DNA from: Bos javanicus | Taxonomy: Eukaryota; Chordata; Mammalia; Artiodactyla; Bovidae | DNA: 64,000 nucleotides | NCBI RefSeq assembly: GCF_032452875.1 | Contig: NC_083868.1 | Coordinates: 102,854,537-102,918,536, forward strand | Reading direction: 5' to 3' | Part shown: one piece after another, positions 46,036-57,309 of the stretch | Position numbering within the stretch: position 1 is the stretch's first letter | Layout: the number at the start of each line of letters is the position of its first letter | Notes under the pieces: generated by a model | Seen by the model: only the letters and a program-made list of their open reading frames with translations | The model's database searches: none | What the model was told of the DNA's origin: nothing | Program-made: the position numbers and the translations under genes

Positions 46036-46769
46036 AGCCTCTTGATGAAGGTGAAAGAGGAGAGTTAAAAAGTTGGCTTAAAACTCAACACTGAGAAAGC
46101 GAAGATCATGGCATCTGGTCCCATCACTTCATGGGAAATAGATGGGGAAACAGTGGAAACAATGTCAGACTTTATTTTTTTGGGCTCCAAAATCACTGCA
46201 GATGGTGACTGCAGCCATGAAATTAAAAGATGCTTACTCTTTGGAAGCAAAGTTATGACCAACCTAGATAGCATATTGAAAAGCAGAGACATTACTTTGC
46301 CAACAAAGTTCCGTCTAGTCAAGGCTATGGTTTTTCCAGTGGTCATGTATGGATGTGAGAGTTGGACTGTGAAGAAGGCTGAGTGCCGAAGAATTGATGC
46401 TTTTGTACTGTGGTGTTGGAGAAGACTCTTGAGAGTCCCTTGGACTGCAAGGAGATCCAACCAGTCCATTCTGAAGGAGATCAGCCCTGGGATTTCTTTG
46501 GAAGGAATGATGCTAAAGCTGAAGCTCCAGTACTTTGGCCACCTCATTCGAAGAGTTGACTCATTGGAAAAGACTCTGATGCTGGGAGGGATTGGGGGCA
46601 GGTGGAGAAGGGGACGACAGAGGATGAGATGGCTGGATGGCATCATTGACTCGATGGACGTGAGTCTGAGTGAACTCCGGGAGTTGGTGATGGACAGGGA
46701 GGCCTGGCGTGCTGCGATTCATGGGGTCGCAAAGAGTCAGACACAACTGAGCGACTGAACTGAACTGAA
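46036..46769 (+). mobile_element. BovB LINE 3' fragment, young
   Basis: From AGCCTCTTGATGAAGGTG to the (CTGAA)n tail, with little divergence. The TSD CTGACAGGAGAA is perfect at 46024-46035 and 46770-46781; its first bases overlap the tail repeat. Confidence 0.96.
46108..46758 (+). pseudogene. BovB ORF2 C-terminal fragment, intact to natural stop
   Basis: 216 codons without interruption, from MASGPITSWEIDGETVETMS to SQTQLSD and the natural stop. It is the best preserved BovB C-terminal region in the window. The endonuclease and RT motifs are absent through 5' truncation and no promoter is present, so it is not a functional gene. Confidence 0.87.
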
Positions 46770-46899
46770 CTGACAGGAGAATCAACCTCGTGATTAGGAA
46801 AATTTAGTCCCATTCTCCTCACCTCAAGGTACAGGAGAGGAGCTGAAATGTGGATTAATGGCTAATAGCCAATGATTTAATCAATCCTGTTTATGTAAT

Positions 46900-47115
46900 G
46901 GGAGCTTTCCAGGTGGCTCATTGGTAAAGAATTTGCCTGCCAAGGCAGGAAATGCAAGAGATGCAGGTTCGATTCCTGGATCAAGAAAATCCCTGGAGCA
47001 GATAATGGCAACCCACTCCAGTATTCTTGCTAGGAGAATGTTATGAACAGAGGAGCCTGGCAGGCTACAGTCCACAGTTTTGCAGAATTAGACATGACTT
47101 AGCGACTGAGCACAC
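46900..47115 (+). mobile_element. Bov-tA SINE
   Basis: GGGAGCTTTCCAGGTGGCTC, GCAGGTTCGATTCCTGG, body, then tail GAGCACACACACCC. No clear TSD. Confidence 0.92.
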
Positions 47116-47639
47116 ACACCCATAGGTAATCAAAACATCAATGATAATGTGTCTCTGAAAAAATACACAAAGAGGAAAACCCTCTAAGATAAAAGCTTCT
47201 GAATGTTTCAATTATATACTTTTGTCATTTTACAATGGACCAGATGTATGGGGTTAAGATTAATAATCATCAGTATTTTTTTCCATCAAGCATATGGAAG
47301 AGAGTTTAATTACTGCCCTTCCCTGGATCTGAATGCTGATAATTTATCAGACTAAAGATACATTTCAAGAATTTAGGACAATGGAGCAGGATGTTTACTG
47401 AAAACAAGACCAAGGTCTCAGAGTTCTAAACTGACTGCCCAGTAATTTCTACTTCACTACCATATTTTTTTCAATATTCTTTTCAATAGCTACGAGTTTC
47501 TTGAAGTATTTTGGAAATTTATAAACTTGAAGAGTAATGTAAGTGATGAAGACTTCTAGAGCTAAGTGATTTTTCCTAATCTATTTTCCAAATATATTAC
47601 ACAAAATGGCAAAATTAGAAAATTTTAAAGAATGATGTT
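47116..47639. other. Unique AT-rich DNA
   Basis: Nothing recognised. Confidence 0.5.
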
Positions 47640-47790
47640 TTGTTGTTGCTGTTGTTTAGTCATTAAATCATGTCAGACTTTACAACCCCATGGACTGTAG
47701 CCTGCCCAGTTCCTCCTTTGCCCATGGGATTTCCCAGGCAAGAACTCTGGAGTTTTTGGGTTGCCATTTCCTTCTCCAGGGGACCTCCCA
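47640..47790 (-). mobile_element. Bov-A/Bov-tA fragment, head missing
   Basis: TTGTTGTTGCTGTTGTTTAG tail side, then body to CTCCAGGGGACCTCCC. No tRNA-like head. Confidence 0.87.
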
Positions 47791-47870
47791 AAGAATAATG
47801 TGCAGCATTGTAGATTTATCCATACCCTGTAGATAGTTGTTCATATTTTGAGAATTCCCTGGTAGTCCAG

Positions 47871-48095
47871 GGGGCTTCTGAGGTAGCACTAGTGGTAGGG
47901 AGCCTGCCTGCCAATGTAGGAGACTTAAGAGATGGTAGTTCAATCCCTAGATGAGGAAGATCCTCTGGAGGAGGGCATGGCAATCCACTCTAGTATTCTT
48001 GCCTGGAGAATCCCATGAACAGAGCAGCCAGGTGGGCTACAGTCCATAGAATTGCAAAGAGTCAAACACAAGTGAATGAACTCAGCATGCACAGT
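47871..48095 (+). mobile_element. Bov-tA2-type SINE
   Basis: Head variant GCACTAGTGGTAGGGAGCC, then GAGACTTAAGAGATGGTAGT and tail CAGCATGCACAG. It directly follows ATTCCCTGGTAGTCCAG (about 47853-47869), which looks like the head of a CHR SINE into which it may have inserted. Confidence 0.88.
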
Positions 48096-48348
48096 ACATA
48101 GCACAGCGTTCCAGTGAATAAACCTGGCCAAGTTTTGGTTTCCCAAAGAAAACTGTGAGCATATATTTTAATGAAACCTTTGAGTATCAGTTTTCTAAAT
48201 TTGTAAGTAACAGATTACAGGGAAATTTATTAAAGAAATATTTACCAAAAATATACCAATGGGAACACAGTTCTAAGAATTGGTATAGTTGGCTTCATCA
48301 TTACCATTCATTATAAAACAAAAATAGCTCAATTCTATGGTATGTAGT

Positions 48349-49282
48349 TCTAAAAGGTCTTGTAGGTCTTCATAGAACCATTCAACTTCAGCTTCTTCAG
48401 CGTTACTGATTGGGGCATAGACTTGGATTACAGTGATATTGAATGGTTTGCCTTGGAAACGAACAGAGATCATTCTGTCGTTTTTGAGATTGCATCCAAA
48501 TACTGCATTTCAAACTCTTTTGTTGACCCCATTTCTTCTGAGGGACTCCTGCCTGCAGTAATAGATATAATGGTCATCTGAGTTACTTTATGAGTTAATT
48601 CACCCATTCCAGTCCATTTCAGTTCGCTGATTCCTAGAATGTCGACGTTCACTCTTGCCATCTCTTGTTTGACCACTTCCAATTTGCCTTGATTCATGGA
48701 CCTGACATTCCAGGTTCCTATGCAATATTGCTCTTTACAGCATCGGACCTTGCTTCTGCCACCAGTCACATCCACAACTGGATATTGTTTTTGCTTTGGC
48801 TCCATCCCTTCATTCTTTCTGGAGTTATTTCTCCACTGATCTCCAGTAGCATATTGGGCCCCTACTGACCTGGGGAGTTCCTCTTTCAGTATCCTATCAT
48901 TTTGCCTTTTCATACTGTTCATGGGGTTCTCAAGGCAAGAATATTAAAGTGGTTTGCCATTCCCTTCTCCAGTGGACCACATTCTGTCAGACCGCTCCAC
49001 CATGACCCACCCGTCTTAGGTTGCCCCATGGGCATGGCTTAGTTTCATTGAGTTAGACAAGGCTGTGGTCCTAGTGTGATTAGATTGACTAGTTTTCTGT
49101 GAGTATGGTTTCAGTGTGTTTCTCCTCTGGTGCCCTCTTGCAACACCTACCATCTTACTTGGGTTTCTCTTACCTTGGGCGTGGGGTATCCCTTCACGGC
49201 TGCTCCAGCGAAGCGCAGCTACTGCTTCTTACCTTGGGCAAGGGGTATCTCCTTGACTGAACGACTGAAGTGAACTGAACTG
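48349..49282. mobile_element. BovB LINE with inverted 5' end (twin-priming structure)
   Basis: 48349-49250 is BovB 5' UTR plus endonuclease start, on the minus strand. It is joined to a plus-strand 3' tail of only about 33 bases (TTGACTGAACGACTGAAGTG AACTGAACTG). The TSD ATGGTATGTAGT is perfect at 48337-48348 and 49283-49294, so the whole is one insertion. The left edge shares TAGTT with BovB at the switch point, as microhomology would. The 5' UTR holds two copies of a motif ACCTTGGGC…GGGGTATC. Confidence 0.88.
48470..48922 (-). pseudogene. BovB ORF2 N-terminal fragment (AP-type endonuclease start)
   Basis: The open stretch begins MNSMKRQNDRILKEELPRSV and contains CIGTWNVRSMNQGKLEVVK and ILGISELKWTGMGE. 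These are the first blocks of the AP-like endonuclease that nicks target DNA for BovB. Glu of SELKW is a metal ligand in this family. The reading frame is then lost (the normal DHYIYYCGQES region is shifted), and a separate frame at 48273-48473 resumes with ISVRFQGKPFNITVIQVYAP. RT is absent. Confidence 0.85.
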
Positions 49283-49294
49283 ATGGTATGTAGT

Positions 49295-49855
49295 GGCCTG
49301 ATGTGTTTATCAACAATTAGAATTCAATATTTTTGGTAAATATTTTCTGTATTTATAATAAGTTTGTTGTACTATGAGTAAATGTTTATTACTGCACCTA
49401 CTAAAAGTCAAAGAAAATAGCACTTAAAATAGAACTAGAGATTTATCTGTTAGAGGACTCAACATTTCTGACTAGAAACATGTAATTGACAAATTAATTA
49501 CAGATTGATGCAATCTGAGAAATAGCAGAGAAAGTAATAACAAATGAAGTCCAAACATTAAATCAAATGTTTAAAGTTCTATAACCAAATACCTTCTGGA
49601 CTTCACTTACTAGTTTTTGGATATTTGCCAAACATTTATGCTTTGTTTAGTAAGGAAAAACTGATAAAATACTGTGCTTTTATCTAAATATAATATATTA
49701 ATTTATTTTGTCAATCCATTTTCATCATTTTTGTATCTAGTTTGTAATATTTTTATTTTTCTCTATACAGAATTTGTTGGCAATACAATTAATTCATGGT
49801 CAAGTTCATAATCCAGTCAATTTACGAATGTGTGAGGGCTTCATACTCAATGAGG
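49295..49855. other. Unique AT-rich DNA
   Basis: Nothing recognised between the BovB and the mariner. Confidence 0.5.
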
Positions 49856-50000
49856 TATTATGTTTGTACAAAAGTAATTGCTGTTTTTGCATTGTTGGAA
49901 TTTGCCATTTGTTATTGGCATACATTCCAAATAAATGTCATTATGTTATAGATCATTTTAATGCACATTTCTTGCTTTATGTCTTTTGCTAGTGACTATT

Positions 50001-50273
50001 GCTGCTGCTGCTAAGTCGCGTCAGTCGTGTCCGACTCTGTGCGACCCCATAGACGGCAGCCCACCAGGCTCCCCTGTTCCTGGGATTCTCCACGCAAGAA
50101 CACTGGAGTGGGTTACCATTTCCTTCTCCAATGCATGAAAGTGAAAAGTGAAAGTGAAGTTGCTCAGTTGTGTCCGACCCTCAGCAACCCCATGGACTGC
50201 AGCGTTCCAGGCTCCTCCATCCATGGGATTTTCCAGGCAAGAGTACTGCAGTAGGGTGCCATTGCCTTCTCCA
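50001..50273 (-). mobile_element. Bov-A2 SINE inside the mariner
   Basis: Dimer beginning (GCT)n and ending GCCATTGCCTTCTCCA. TSD AGTGACTATT (49991-50000) and AGTGACTTATT (50274-50284). It separates the left inverted repeat from the transposase start. Confidence 0.94.
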
Positions 50274-50319
50274 AGTGACTTATTACTTGTTATTACTTTT
50301 ATATTTGTTTTATTCTATG

Positions 50320-51298
50320 GAAATGATGTTAAACAAAAAGAAAATTTGAGCAATTTTCTTGAGTTCAAAATAGGTTGTGAAGCAGCAGAGACAACTTGCA
50401 ACATCAGCAATGTATTTGGCCCAGGAGCTCCTAGAGAACATACACTGCAGTGGTGGTTCAAGAAGTTTTGCAAAGGAGACAAGAGCCTTGAAGATGATGA
50501 TTGCGGTGGCCAGCCACTGGAAATTGACAATGACCAGTTGAGAGCCATCATCAAAGCTGATCCTCTTACAATTACAAGAGAAGTTGCAGAAGTACTAAAT
50601 GTCAACCATTCTACAGTCATTTGGCATTTAAAGCAAATTGGAAAGGTGAAAAAGCTTAATAAGTAGGTGCCTCATGAGCTGGCTGCAAATCAAAAAAATT
50701 GTTTTGAAGTGTCATCTTCTCTTATTCTACACAAGAACAACTATTTCTCAGATTGTGACATTCAATGAAAAGTGGATTTTATATGACAACCGATGATAAC
50801 TAGATCATTGGTGGACTGAGAAGAAACTTCAAGCACTTTCCCAAAGTGAAACTTGCACCAAAAAAAGTCATGGTCATTGCTTTGTGGTCTGCTGCTGGTC
50901 TGATCCACTACAGCTTTCATAATCGTGTTGAAACCATTACATATGAGAAGTATGGTCAACAAACTGATGAGATGCACTGAAAACTGCAACATCTGCAACC
51001 AGCATTGGTCAACAGAATGGGGCAAATTCTTTCCCATGACAATACGTGACCACATGTAAAACAAATAATATTTCAAAAGTTGAATGAATTGGGCTATGAA
51101 GTTTGGCCTCATCCACCCTGTTCACCTGACCTCTCACCAACTAACTACCACTTCAACCATCTCGATAACTTTTTGCAGGGAAAATGCTTCCACAATCAGC
51201 AGGATGCAAAAAAATGCTCTCCAGTTGTGAAGAATAGATTTTTATGCTCCAGGAATAAGCAAACTTATTTCTCATTGGCAAAAATGTTCTGTTTGTAA
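50320..51298 (+). pseudogene. Mariner transposase relic
   Basis: The N-terminal half is open up to TAG at 50664-50666, where Trp is expected after KKLNK. It keeps FEFKIGCEAAETTCNISN-like sequence, LQWWFKKFCKGD and the second helix-turn-helix NVNHSTVIWHLKQIGKVKKL. After the stop the catalytic half is recognisable but broken: CD of TCDEKW near 50757, HDN followed by TGA near 51037-51048, and SPDLSPTNYHF near 51122-51155. An upstream open frame (from 50148) merely fuses Bov-A2 sequence to it and is not a real start. Inactive. Confidence 0.87.
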
Positions 51299-51445
51299 TG
51301 GATCCTATTTTGATTAATAAAGATGTGCTTGAGCCTAAATATAATGACTTAAAATTCATGGTCCAAAACTGTAATTACATTTGTACCAACCAAATATACT
51401 TATCTAAAATACCACAAAATATTTACTCTAACCATGAGTCATATG

Positions 51446-52525
51446 GGCTTCCCATGTGGCTCAGCTGGTAAAGAATCTGCCTGCAAAGCAGGAGACCAGG
51501 GTTCAGTTAACTTATATGCAGAATACCTTATGAGAAATGCTGGACTGGATAAAGCACAAGCTGGAATCAAGATTGCAGGGAGAAATATCAATAACCTTAG
51601 ATATGAAGATGACACCACCCTTATGGCAAAAAGCGAAGAAGAACTAAAAAGCCTCTTGATGAAAGTGAAAGAGGAGAATGAAAAGTTTGGCTTAAAGCTC
51701 AACATTCAGAAAACTAAGATCATGGCATCTTGTCCCATTGCTTCATGGCAAATAAATGGGGGAAACTAGAAATAGTGACAGACTTAATTTTGGGGGGCTC
51801 CAAAATCACTGCAGGTGGTGACTGCAGCCATGAACGTAAAAGACGCTTGCTCCTTGGAAGAAAAGTTATGATCAACCTAAACAGCTTATTTAAGCAGAGA
51901 CATTACTTTGTCAACAAAGGTCTGTCTAGTCAAAGCTATGGTTTTTCCAGAGTCATGTATGAATGTGAGAGTTGGACCATAAAGAAAGCTGAGTACTGAA
52001 GAATTGATGTTTTTGAACTGCGGTGTTGGAAAAGACTCTTAAGAGTCCCTTGTTCAACAAGGAGATCCAACTAATCCATCCTAAAGGAAATCAGTCCTAA
52101 ATATTCATTGAAAGGACTGATGTTGAAGTGGAAACTCCAATATTTTGGCCACCTGCTGTGAAGAACTGACTCATTTGAAAAGACCCTGATTCTAGGAAAG
52201 ATTGAAAGGAGGAGGATAAGGGGACAATAGAGGCTGAGATGGTTGGATGGCATCACCTATTCAATGGCCATGAGTTTGAGTAGACTCTGATTGTTGGTGG
52301 TGGACAGGGAAGCCTGGCGTGTTGCAGTTCATGGGGTCACAAAGTGTCAGACACGACTGAGCAACTGAACTGAACTGGGTTCAATCCTTGGATTGGGAAG
52401 ATCCCCTGGATAAGGGAAAGGCTACATACACCAGTATTCTGGCCTGGAGAATTCCATGAACTGTATAGTCCATGGGGTCACAAAGAGTCAGACACGACTG
52501 AGCGACTTTCACTTCACTTCACTTC
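51446..52525 (+). mobile_element. Bov-tA SINE split by a BovB
   Basis: The host SINE is 51446-51505 plus 52384-52525. Its own TSD ATGAGTCATATG is perfect at 51434-51445 and 52526-52537. The interruption falls in the B-box-like GGTTCAATCC. Confidence 0.95.
51506..52376 (+). mobile_element. BovB LINE 3' fragment inside a Bov-tA
   Basis: Starts TTAACTTATATGCAGAATAC and ends AACTGAACTG. TSD GGGTTCA at 51499-51505 and 52377-52383. The RT motif reads YEDD (51602-51613). A 111-codon open stretch covers NLYAEYLMRNAGLDKAQAG. Further frames are shifted. Confidence 0.94.
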
Positions 52526-52537
52526 ATGAGTCATATG

Positions 52538-53360
52538 TATGTTTAGGGTAGGTTCAATGGTAAAACAGCTATTATTCTTCCAGAACAACCTTATATATTA
52601 ATCATGTATGGCTGCAATTTTGAAATATATTCAACATAAGTTACATGTGCCTCACATATGTATTTGCTTCTCAGATGGCAAATTTGTTTTGGTGTGATAC
52701 CATTTTTGAAGCTCAAAAGGTCATTAAATAATGAAAATAGTAAATACAAAACTATCTTTAAGTGATCATTTCTAGGAACAAATCATTGAAAATATAAGAA
52801 GATTCACATTTCATGCAGAAACTCATAAACCTGAGAATCACCTCATCTTTCCACATGAAAATTATTAATTATAAGTGAGGGAAATCTTAGTAATTCATCC
52901 ACTTAATTGAATTCAGGTATTCCTTAACTAAATAATATATATTCATTTAATGTTTTATAGCATTTATATTATGCAAAAAGGACTACAATATGTAAATTTT
53001 CCATGCTTTCATGGATTTTAAATATCTGAAACATTTTCCTGAAAGCAGTAATGAAAACTACTTTTGGGGACTGTTATCATCATTTTCAAAGTCAAGAACA
53101 ACTTTCAAGGGGATGTCAGAGCAGCATGAATTCACAGAAAAATTCAAGTATGAAAATGTTCTTATCATTATGGGACAAAAGAGTGAAATCCTAGTCCCAG
53201 GAAGAACACAGTTACACATTAAATTTTCCTTTAAACATCTTCCTATCTGAGGAGGTTAAATGTCTCTGATAGTATTCTATCCAGGAATAAACTTAAAGTT
53301 TCTAAAAAAGCCAAATATGAATAAGAAAAGATTATCTACTCTTATCTGCAGTTTATATCA
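52538..53360. other. Unique AT-rich DNA
   Basis: Contains a 79-codon open frame (53011-53250) with no recognised family and no exon signals I can defend. No gene called. Confidence 0.55.
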
Positions 53361-53499
53361 GCTCTGTTCAGTTTAATTCAGTCACTAAATGCTGTCCCAC
53401 TCTTTTCAGCCCCATGAATTGCAGCATGCCAGGCCTCCCTGTCTATCACCAAATACCAGAGTTCACTCAAACTCACGTCCATCGAGTCGGTGATGCCAT

Positions 53500-55023
53500 C
53501 CAGCCATCTCATCCTCTGTCATCCCCTACTTCTCCTGCCCCCAATCCCTCCCAGCATCAGAGTCTTTTCCAATGAATCAACTCTTCGCATGAGGTGGCCA
53601 AAGTACTGGAGTTTCAGCTTCAGCATCACTTCTTCCAATGAACACCCAGGACTGATCTCCTTCAGGATGGACTGGTTGGATCTCCTTGCAATCCAAGGGA
53701 CTCTCAAAAGTCTTCTCCAACACCACAGTTCAAAAGCATCAATTCTTTGGCACTCAGCTTTCTTCACAGTCCAACTCTCACGTCCATACATGACCACTGA
53801 AAAAAAACCATAGCCTTGACTAGACGGACCTTTGTTGGCAAAGTGATGTCTCTGCTTTTGAATATGCTATCTAGGTTGGTCATAACTTTGTTTCCAAGGA
53901 GTAAGAATCTTTTAATTTCATGGCTGTATTTACTATCTGCAGTGATTTTGGGGCACAGAAGAAGAAAGTTTGATACTGTTGCCACTGTTTCCTCATCTAT
54001 TTCCCATGAAGTGATGGGACCAGATACCATGATATTAGTTTTCTGAATGTTGATGTTTAAGCCAACCTTTTAACTCTTTTTCACTTTCATCAAGAGGCTT
54101 TTTAGTTCCTCTTCACTTTCGGCCATAAAGGTGTTGTCATCTGCATATCTGAGGTTATTGATATTTCTCCTGGCAATCTTGATTCCAGCTTGTGCTTCTT
54201 CCAGCCCAGTATTTCTCATGATGTACTCTTCGTACAAGTTAAATAAGCAGGGTGACAATATACAGCTTTGAAGTACTCCTTTTCCTATTTGGAACCAGTC
54301 TGTTGTTCCATGTCCAGTTCTAACTGTTGCTTCTGACCTGCATATAGGTTTCTCAAGAGGCAGGTCAGGTGGTCTGGTATTCCCATGTCTTGAAGAATTT
54401 TCCACAGTTTATTGTGATCCACACAGTCAAAGGCTTTGGCTTAGTCAATAAAGCAGAAATAGATGTTTTTCTGGAACTCTCTTGCTTTTTCAATCATCCA
54501 GTGGATGTTAGCAATTTGATCTCTGATTCCTCTGCCTTTCCTATAACCAGCTTGAACATCTGGATGTTCACCATTCACATATTGCTGAAGCCTGGCTTGG
54601 AGAATTTTGAGCATTACTTTACGAGCGTGTGAGATGAGTGCAATTGTGTGGTAGGTTGAGCATTCTTTGGCATTGCCTTTCTTTGGGATTGGAATGAAAA
54701 CGGACCTTTTCAAGTCCTGACCACTGCTGAGTTTTCCAAATTTGCTGGCATATTGAGTGCAGCACTTTCACAGCATCATCTTTCAGGATTTGGAATAGCT
54801 CAACTGGAATTCCATCACCTCCACTAGCTTTGTTCATAGTGATGCTTTCTAAGGGCCACTTGACTTCAAATTCCAGGATGTCTGGCTCTAGGTGAGTGAT
54901 CACACTATCATGATTATCTGGGTCGTGAAGCTCTTTTTTGTACAGTTCTGTGTCTTCTTGCCACCTCTTAATATCTTCTGCTTCTGTTAGGTCCATATCA
55001 TTTCTGTCCTTTATTGAGCCCAT
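53500..55023 (-). pseudogene. BovB RT and C-terminal region, frameshifted (full-length copy)
   Basis: Recognisable pieces in order: MGSIKDRNDMDLTEAEDIKR (from 55023), NKASGGDGIPVELFQILKDD, a frame change near 54720, ARLQQYVNGEHPDVQAGYRK, a stop in IDYAKAF (TAA near 54440), and NLYEEYIMRNTGLEEAQAGI. An intact YADD lies at 54136-54147. The C-terminal blocks follow to 53519. At least three frame breaks. The catalytic pair is preserved but the protein cannot be made. Confidence 0.85.
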
Positions 55024-55967
55024 TTTTGCATGAAATGTTCCCTTTGTATCTCTAATTTTCTTGAAGAGATCTCTAGTCTTTCCTATTCTGTTGTTTTCCT
55101 CTATTTGTTTGCTTGATGACAGAGGAAGGCTTTCTTTTCTCTCCTTGCTATTGTTTCAAACTCTGCATTCAGATGCTTATATCTTTACTTTTCTCCTTGG
55201 ATTTTGGCTTCTCTTCATTTCACAGCCATTTGTAAGGCCTCCTCAGACAGCCATTTTGCTTTTTTGCATTTCTTTTCCATGGGGATGGTCTTGATCCGTG
55301 TCTCCTGTACAATGACACGAACCTCCGTCCATAGTTCATCTGGCACTCTATCAGATCTAGTCCCTTAAAACTATTTCTTACTTCCACTGTATAATCACAA
55401 AGGAATTTATTTAAGTCATACCTGAATGGTCTAGTGGTTTTCCCTACTTTCTTCAATTTAAGTCTGATTTTGGCAATAAGGAGTTCATGATCTGAGCCAC
55501 AGGCAGCTCTCCGCCTTCTTTTTGCTGACTGTGTAGAGCTTCTCCGTCTTTGGCTGCAAAGAATATAATCAGTCTGATTTCGGTGTTGACCATCTGGTGA
55601 TGTCCATGTGTAGTCTTCTGTTGTGTTGTTGGAAGAGGGTGTTTGCTATGACCAGTGCGCTCTCTTGGCAAAACTCTATTAGCCTTTGCCCTGCTTCATT
55701 CTATACTCCAAGGCCAAATTTGCCTGTTACTCCAGGTGTTTCTTGATTTCCTACTTTTGCATTCCAGTCCCCTATAATGAAAAGGACACATCTTTTTGGT
55801 TTTAGTTTTAAAAGGTCTTGTAGGTCTTTCTAGAACTGTTAAACGTCATCTTCTTCAGTGTTACTGGTTGGGGCATAGACTTGGATTACCGTGATTTTGA
55901 ATGGTTTGCCTTGGAAACGAACAGAGATCATTCTGTCATTTTTGAGATGGCACCCTAGTACTGCATT

Positions 55968-56381
55968 TCAGACTCTTCTGTTGACCACGATGGCTACCCC
56001 ATTTCTTCTGAGGGATTCTTGCCCACAGTAGTAGATATAATGGTCATCTGAGTTAAATTCACCCATTCCAGTCCATTTTAGTTCACTGATTCCTAGAATG
56101 CCGACTTTCATTCTTGCCATCTCCTGTTTGACCACTTCCAGTTTGCCTTGATTCATGGACCTGACATTCCAGGTTCCTATGCAATGTTGCTCTTTACAGC
56201 ATCGGACCTTGCTTCTGCCACCAGTCACATCCACAACTGGATATTGTTTTTGCTTTGGCTCCATCCCTTCATTCTTTCTGGAGTTATTTCTCCACTGATC
56301 TCCAGTAGCATATTGGGCACCTACTGACCTGGGGAGTTCCTCTTTCAGTATCCTATCATTTTGCCTTTTCATACTGTTCAT
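55968..56381 (-). pseudogene. BovB endonuclease N-terminal fragment (full-length copy)
   Basis: 137 codons from MNSMKRQNDRILKEELPRSV. Conserved blocks are CIGTWNVRSMNQGKLEVVK, ILGISELKWTGMGE and DDHYIYYCGQESLRRNGVA, better kept than at 48470-48922. It ends at TGA (55968-55970), where CGA is expected in NKRVRNAVLG (CpG decay). Endonuclease sequence continues beyond in the same element, with later stops and shifts. Confidence 0.87.
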
Positions 56382-56800
56382 GGGGTTCTCAAGACAAGAA
56401 TATTAAAGTGGTTTGCTATTCCCTTCTCCAGTGGACCACATTCTGTCAGACTTCTCCACCATGACCCGCCCATTCAGGGTGGCCCCACATGGCATGGCTT
56501 AATTTCACTGAGTTAGACAAGGCTGTGGTCCTTGTGATCAGATTGGTTAGTTTTCTGTTATTATGGTTTCATTGTGTCTGCCCTCTGATGCCCTCTCACA
56601 ACACCTACCATCTTACTTGAGTTTCTCTTACCTTGGATGTAGGGTATCTCTTCACAGCTCCTCCAGCAAAGCACAGCAGCTGCTCCTTACCTTGGACGAA
56701 GGGTATCTCCTCACAGCTGCCCCTCCTGACCTTGAACATGGAATAGCTCCTCTCAGCCCTCCTGTGCCCATGCAGAAACTCCCTGTATGTGATGGCTCTA

Positions 56801-57309
56801 TCTTACTTCAATTTTTTTTTTTTAATGCTGTTCTTGGCTTTCACATTATTTTGATGAAGTTCCATGTATCTTTCAGAGCCATCACAAAATATATTTCATT
56901 TATATGTTGAAGAAATTAATACTTATTCAATGTTTTGTAAATCTCAAGATGGAGATAGTCTGTTAGATCAATAGAATAGAAGCTTATATATATTGAATTT
57001 TACTTTATCAATGTTTTTGAATAAAAACATTTATAAAGCTTCTGTTATACAATCTACATATTATACTTGCACTTATTATTCCTGATCAGATTCAACTGTT
57101 TAATATATAAAGAATATAGATATAATATATGATTTATATTGGATATTTTTAAGCAGATTCAATTGTCAGTTAGTTTTTCAGAAGTTCACTATGCCCTTGA
57201 ATACTATTTAACTGAAAACTGAGACACAAAATTTCTAGGAAAAAAAATGGTTGAAAGAAAGATTGGAGGGTATAGCTATCAAAGAGAATTTTTGTATAAA
57301 AAAGAGATT
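56801..57309. other. Unique AT-rich DNA
   Basis: A T run at about 56811-56822. GTGATGGCTCT (56789-56799) and AGAGCCATCAC (56875-56885) form an 11-base inverted repeat across the BovB edge. No gene. Confidence 0.5.

Larger units (their letters stand above)
49858..51394 (+). mobile_element. Mariner transposon (Hsmar1/cecropia type), nearly complete
   Basis: The left inverted repeat TTATGTTTGTACAAAAGTAA and the right complement around TTACATTTGTACCAACCAAA are flanked by TA (49856-49857, 51395-51396). Without the Bov-A2 insertion it is about 1.26 kb, the usual full length of this group. Mariners move by cut-and-paste using a D,D34D transposase. Confidence 0.92.
53361..56800 (-). mobile_element. 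BovB LINE, nearly full length
   Basis: Continuous from the 3' tail (53361, TTCAGTTTAATTCAGTCAC) through the C-terminal region, RT, linker and endonuclease to the 5' UTR near 56800. About 3.44 kb, close to full-length BovB and far longer than other copies here. The 5' UTR carries repeated ACCTTGG…GGGTATCTC motifs near 56630-56740. No clear TSD. Stops and frameshifts make it inactive. Confidence 0.9.

Noticed and set aside
50148..50666. 172-codon frame as a mariner fusion gene
   Set aside because: The first 50 or so codons are Bov-A2 sequence that happens to be in frame. The SINE has its own TSD, so this is a late accident.
53011..53250. 79-codon open frame as possible exon
   Set aside because: No recognisable domain and no supporting splice or neighbouring exon signals.
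56789..56885. 11-base inverted repeat GTGATGGCTCT / AGAGCCATCAC as a regulatory hairpin
   Set aside because: Arms are short and 75 bases apart. This can occur by chance at this length of sequence.
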